Of a stretch of 64,000 nucleotides of DNA, positions 59,709 through 64,000 are shown piece by piece. The notes under the pieces are model-generated. The model saw nothing but the letters and a program-made list of their open reading frames with translations. It made no database searches and had not been told where the DNA came from. The translations under genes were made by a program, and so were the position numbers. The DNA is from Paracyclopina nana (lineage: Eukaryota > Arthropoda > Copepoda > Cyclopoida > Cyclopettidae): NCBI GenBank assembly GCA_019096065.1, contig JAGUCH010000006.1, positions 950,001-1,014,000 of the forward strand. Direction: 5' to 3'. Position 1 is the stretch's first letter, and every line of letters begins with the position of its first letter.

Positions 59709-60796
59709 ATGGCTCGTTCAACAGTATTTGGTTGTGAAACGAAGAAAAACGATATTTTCCCACTATCAATTTGGGTACCAATACCAGAAAGTGAAGATTG
59801 GACAAATTTACCAATTAGCCAAGCTGTACCACTACCGAGACGATCAGTATACGATCGCATTTTTGTAGTGACTCCAGATGAGGTTACTCCTGTGGCTGTA
59901 TATCCAATATCAACTATTTGTCATTATTCTGGGAAATCATTCAGAGACATTTTTAAATTCGATCCTAGTGGAAAGCTGACAAGCAAACATCGTATGCAGG
60001 AGGGATGGATGCATATCAGTGAAAGTATTGCAAGAAGATCATTTATATTTTGTCGCATTGAAGATCGTAAGTTTTAAAACAATAGTACACTATTATTTTA
60101 CTTAAACTGTCAAATTTTCAGAGGTTCCAAAAACTCGCATATGGACAATGCTTTCGTTTCTTAACGCCCACTTCAAGTATTTCGATATATATGGAAGAAT
60201 GGCTGTGTACAACCGAATGGTCAACGAGTATCCTGACAAACTGATGCACGGTTTCACTTTCCCAAGTCGATATTTTGATGGCGAATTTTACTTCCATCCA
60301 CATCTGAATGATAAGGCAAAAACTTCGGCATCGATCAATTTAATAGAGATGAATGATATTTCATGTACGATCAGTGAGCAGTTGATGCCAAGATTGCTTG
60401 AATCCATCATTGAGCGTGAGCAGAAGTTTGTTGATGTTGCCATGTACATCAAAGATGAACTCACCACTCTTCGAGGCAATGTCCATGAGGTAAAAAGAAA
60501 CACAGACTTTGCACTGGACATATGCAACGAAATTGATGGGAAGTTTGACCGTATTGAAGAATTGACTGAATTGTGTGAGAGGATGAAAATGATGAATATT
60601 TGCACCAAAAAAGCTGTTTATGTAAGAATGCATAGTCATAGTTATAATTGTATTCTAACTTATTTCAATATTTTTCCAGAAACAAGCCAACGAAAAAGAG
60701 AAATTAGCTGCCAACACGAGAGCAATTTTTGTTAAGGCAACAAGGATCGAGGATGGCCTAAAAGTTTTACAATGTCATCCGCAAAGCCAGTCGTAA
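59709..60796 (+). CDS. Array gene D: short member, three exons, one intron lost
   Basis: Exons: 59709-60066, 60122-60621 and 60680-60796; 324 residues, frame kept. Module 1 (residues 1-119): IFPLSIWVPIPESEDW, SVYDRIFVV, FRDIFKFDP and FIFCRIED. Module 2: FLNAHFK, YNRMVNEYPDKLM and FTFPSR then FYFHP. The intron that separates exons 2 and 3 in A, B, C and E is absent: module 2 runs directly into the helical segment (QLMPRLLESI) in one 500-nt exon. The last exon aligns with the start of gene A exon 4 (KQANEK against KKANEQ) and stops after 38 codons. AATAAA follows at 60882. Confidence 0.85.
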
Positions 60797-61080
60797 TGGA
60801 AAAATTCAAAAATTGACAGTACATCGCCATCATCCAGCATGAGATACGCCGTTAGACACTTACTAATTAAAAGATATTGCAAATAAAGTAAAATTGGACA
60901 AAAATCAAATTAATACTTCATATTGTATATAAAACATAAAATTTTAGTCAATTATCTTTAAATTAACAATAAGTAATGTACAAACATTTGTTAGACTACT
61001 CATCGAATACGTCAGCACATGACAGTAAAAATCTCAGTCATCAACTCTGTTGTGGGAACCATTTTTCTACACGTGGTAAA

Positions 61081-64000
61081 ATGAAACGAGCAAAACGGAA
61101 TCAATCAATACACGAAGAATCAAATGATTCTCAAGAACAAGAGAAATTGTTAGTAATTGGTAAGGAGTTGCAAATCAATGCTGGTGTGTCAATTCAAGAT
61201 ACTGAAAGCGCAAGTAATCTTGACCCGAACGATGCAATTGATGTTCCAACCTCTGGTGGATTGTACGACCGCATTTGCCTTTTCGAACCCAGCAGGAAGA
61301 AGGACAAGTTGTTCGTTCGATATGTCAATCACCGTTGTGATGTTACCGGAAAAACATTTGCTGAAATCTTTGGTTTCAAACCAAATAAGAATTTGAAGAA
61401 CGCATCAAGACTGAAGCCGAGCCTTGTCCATAATGGCAACGATTTTTCAGCAACATATGTCTACTTTCGAATTGAAGATAGTAAGTAAATTGAAACCTAA
61501 TTTACACAAACGCATTTTCTTATTATAAATATTCGTAGAAACTACTGAGGGTCGACTGGCTAATTTGCTTGATTTCCAAAATAGCCATTTTCGCAAATGC
61601 AAAACGGTTCTGCAAATTCAGGCTATGTATTCCCAAATGGTTGCGACGTATCCTGAGAAATTGATGATGGACTACACATTCCCACCAATTGATGTGAAAA
61701 CCAATCAACATATCTATCACAATTGGTGTGGTCAAAATCTTCGTAGCAGGCCCGTGACAATGCCCATCACATCTGATAGTGACGCATGTGGAAACGCAAG
61801 CAGACTGCCATCGGTAAATAAATTTACCAAACTAATATATAAATTGTAATTTAATTTACTTTAAGTTGATTCCCACTGTTGAGGATCCGGAAGACCTATC
61901 AAACTTGCTGTCATCGCAAAAAAAAGCCAAAAAAACCTCCAAGAAACAACATCTTTCTCAAGACGCAATTGTTGCTGATCATGACGATGATCTGGATGAT
62001 GCCATTCTTACCCAAAGGTCATCAAATGTTGAGACAATGACATCGTCAAACAGCAAAAAGTCCAAAAAAAGCCTCTCCAAGAAACAACATCTTTCTCAAG
62101 ACTCCATTGTTGCTGATCATGACGATGATCTGGATGATGCCATTCTTACTCAAAGGTCATCAAATGTTGAGACAATGACATCGTCATCCCAAAAAGGAGG
62201 ATCAAAAAGGAGCAGCTCAAAGAGACGAAGCATCACGCCTGAACTAATTGTTGGAGATCGTGACGAGCTGGACGATGAGAATTATGAAATAGCAACTATT
62301 GAAGCAATCTCCAGGAAACGAGCTGCGACAAAAGATTTGATTGTTGCTGACAGTTCTGACAAATCGGATGCATCTGATAACGAGTCGGGTATTAGTGACA
62401 TTGCTCCGCCAAGGATTCGTAAGGAAAACAAAGGCAATGTTGATAATAGGAAGACATTAGCTGTAAGAAAAAGCAATGCATCTCAAGATGGATCAGACGA
62501 AGGACTTGTCTCATTACTAGTTCAGGAATTGCTGCCTAGGCTTGAAGCAAGCATGTCCAAAAAGCTAGACGAAGTCAAAAATGAACTTCTGGAGCAAATT
62601 ACAATCGGAAACGAGAGCAACAGGGAAATGAAGGATTTGTGTTCGAAAATTCATGACATGTCAATCACTTCATCAAAATGGATTAAAGCAGCGTCTAAGA
62701 GCAAACCTGTAAGGATCAATAAATAATTGTGACTATATTTAGATATATTTAATTGTATATTATTTTCAGAGACAAAACGAAGATCAAAGTGAAATTCTGA
62801 AGACGAATAAGGCAATTTTGGAGCAGACTTCGGTCATGCAACAACAAATGTCATTGCTTCGCACAATTCCTGTGGAAAAGGAATCGGTGGCAAGACAAAT
62901 TGTGATGCGTCATTTGCCAGCAGACCGATTGAACATTGGTTACGACTATTTCTTTGCATGTGATGTGGTAATGCAAGTCTTGCAAACAGCTATTGTTCCG
63001 AGAATCGACAAGATTGAATATGTCAATATGAAAAGCAAGCTTGGTGGCGTACTGAATCGTGTAATGTTTACGAACAGTGCACGAGCGCATATGATCCTTG
63101 GAGAAAAACTTACGTAAGAACCAAAACAAGTAAATTTAAATTTACTTACAATTACATCACAATTTTTTATAGCGGAACTTTGCTGAAAATTTGGTTCAAA
63201 AGAGCAATGCCATATGGATGTGTGAAAATTGCGGAAGAGGTTGTCACATCATACCTGCAAAGGCGAAAAGTCGAAGAGCCTTTTTTGCGGAAAACGTCGA
63301 TCCAAGACATCAAGTACCGCATGGGTGATGCCCTGAGTGGTGATCGCCAACGATTTGTTGATGAAATTTGCAAGAAGGCGCCATCCGGAAAGTTAGCAAT
63401 GAAGGCACTGTATCAGGAAGCACTATGGTTTTGGAAAAACAACAGAGTAAGTAAGCTAATGAATAGTTTTAAGCAATCACAGCTAATTACATGTTTTAAA
63501 GCATGCAAACAAGGATGTTTCACTGTCATACGATCAGTTCTTCCATGCGACGCAGGACATAACTGCTGTGAGGAAGAAGTTGGCAGAAGACAAAGAGGGT
63601 GACGATGACGAGGATGACGACGACATACCTGATGTGTCGACCGTTGATGATGACAAATACCACCGTTACCTCGAAAACACTCGGAAAGGAGCGGGAGATC
63701 AAGTTCATGGATTGGAAGATGCAACAAAAATCATTGCTGCTGTCTGTTTAGCATTGGACAAAAACCCAGAATCAGTCTCATTCTCATCAATTGAGGGTAT
63801 CGTGAAGGTATATCTAAAAAATTGACACATAATTGCTAGATAATTGATACATTTCCACAAAATTAGCCCAAAAAAAAATATCTTGAACAACTCGCTCAAT
63901 GTGAAGATGTAACTGAGAGTATTCGAAAATGGCGCAGCCAAGATGCAATGCGGAGTGTTATGACACCAGCAAAAGAGTCTGGCTCGGAGGATGATTTCCG
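61081..64000 (+). CDS. Array gene E: full-length member, at least seven exons, cut by the window end
   Basis: Exons: 61081-61480, 61539-61813, 61866-62708, 62770-63113, 63173-63446, 63502-63807 and 63867 to the window end; about 858 residues so far, frame kept. Module 1 is diverged (LYDRICLF, FAEIFGFKP, VYFRIED). Module 2: LDFQNSHFR, YSQMVATYPEKLMMDYTFP. Exon 3 is enlarged to 281 codons by Ser/Lys/Asp-rich low-complexity sequence with a tandem 46-codon duplication, then the helical segment ELLPRLEASM. Exons 4 and 5 are 344 and 274 nt, exactly the sizes in gene A, with equivalent anchors (QIVMRHLPADR, KIWFKRAMPYG). Exon 6 has an acidic block (DDDEDDDD) then EDATKIIAAVCLALDK, matching EDACKVIAAVCQALGR in A. 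The upstream in-frame ATG at 60976 is a possible alternative start. Confidence 0.85.
61941..62190 (+). repeat. 46-codon tandem duplication inside gene E exon 3
   Basis: AAGAAACAACATCTTTCTCA occurs at 61941 and 62079, a shift of 138 bp. About 100 bp is nearly identical, encoding the repeated acidic peptide with ADHDDDLDDAILTQRSS. Part of the linker between copies differs. The phrase IVADHDDD is echoed more weakly later in the exon as LIVGDRDELDD and LIVADSSD, suggesting an older series of repeats. Confidence 0.9.

Noticed and set aside
1..64000. tRNA or rRNA genes
   Set aside because: I looked for B-box-like GGTTCRANNCC words and conserved rRNA blocks by eye and saw none convincing; a covariance-model scan would be decisive.

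Overview
The window looks like nuclear DNA of an arthropod. Three things point there: spliceosomal introns with GT-AG borders (many of 50-110 bp, one of about 12 kb), a monooxygenase of the dopamine beta-hydroxylase family, and an interstitial run of the arthropod telomere unit TTAGG (as CCTAA) near 51.3 kb. The species cannot be named from the sequence. All gene models were built by hand from open frames and splice borders. Where I say the frame is kept, I checked every junction.

Layout. 1-8.6 kb: non-coding, with a foldback element near the left end and a 16-bp minisatellite at 7.3-7.95 kb. 8.6-28.0 kb (+): one seven-exon gene for an EF-hand/coiled-coil protein of about 1,100 residues. Its introns carry three copies of one MITE family and a 0.8-kb element with 10-bp target duplications. 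28.1-30.4 kb (-): a copper type II monooxygenase of the MOXD1/DBH family, tail to tail with the previous gene, with its first exon(s) not found. 32.1-39.0 kb: a giant imperfect palindrome made largely of degenerate GTGATTCAC/TTGTGAATCAC words, with a 72-bp mariner-like mini-element at its centre. 41.9-42.3 kb (+): a possible first exon of a membrane protein. 42.6-43.4 kb: a non-autonomous DNA transposon. 44.4-51.3 kb: a transposon-rich block with a 171-bp tandem array, a 62-residue two-exon gene, 256-bp and 46-bp tandem arrays in inverted orientation, a 91-residue ORF and an uninterrupted six-exon CACTA/EnSpm-type transposase. 51.6-52.1 kb: a hAT-type MITE with perfect 8-bp target duplications.

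52.5-64.0 kb (+): five head-to-tail paralogous multi-exon genes (called A to E here) of a family I do not recognise. All share an N-terminal module of about 100 residues, a second exon-encoded module of about 70 residues and a following helical segment. Only A and E have a long C-terminal region, with exon sizes (344 and 274 nt) and phases identical between them. B, C and D are short. A and C share an 18-bp upstream motif. This array is the best candidate for something undescribed. Its conserved exon modules, mix of long and short members and basic nuclear-type tail suggest a lineage-specific, possibly nuclear, multi-protein family. Its function is unknown.
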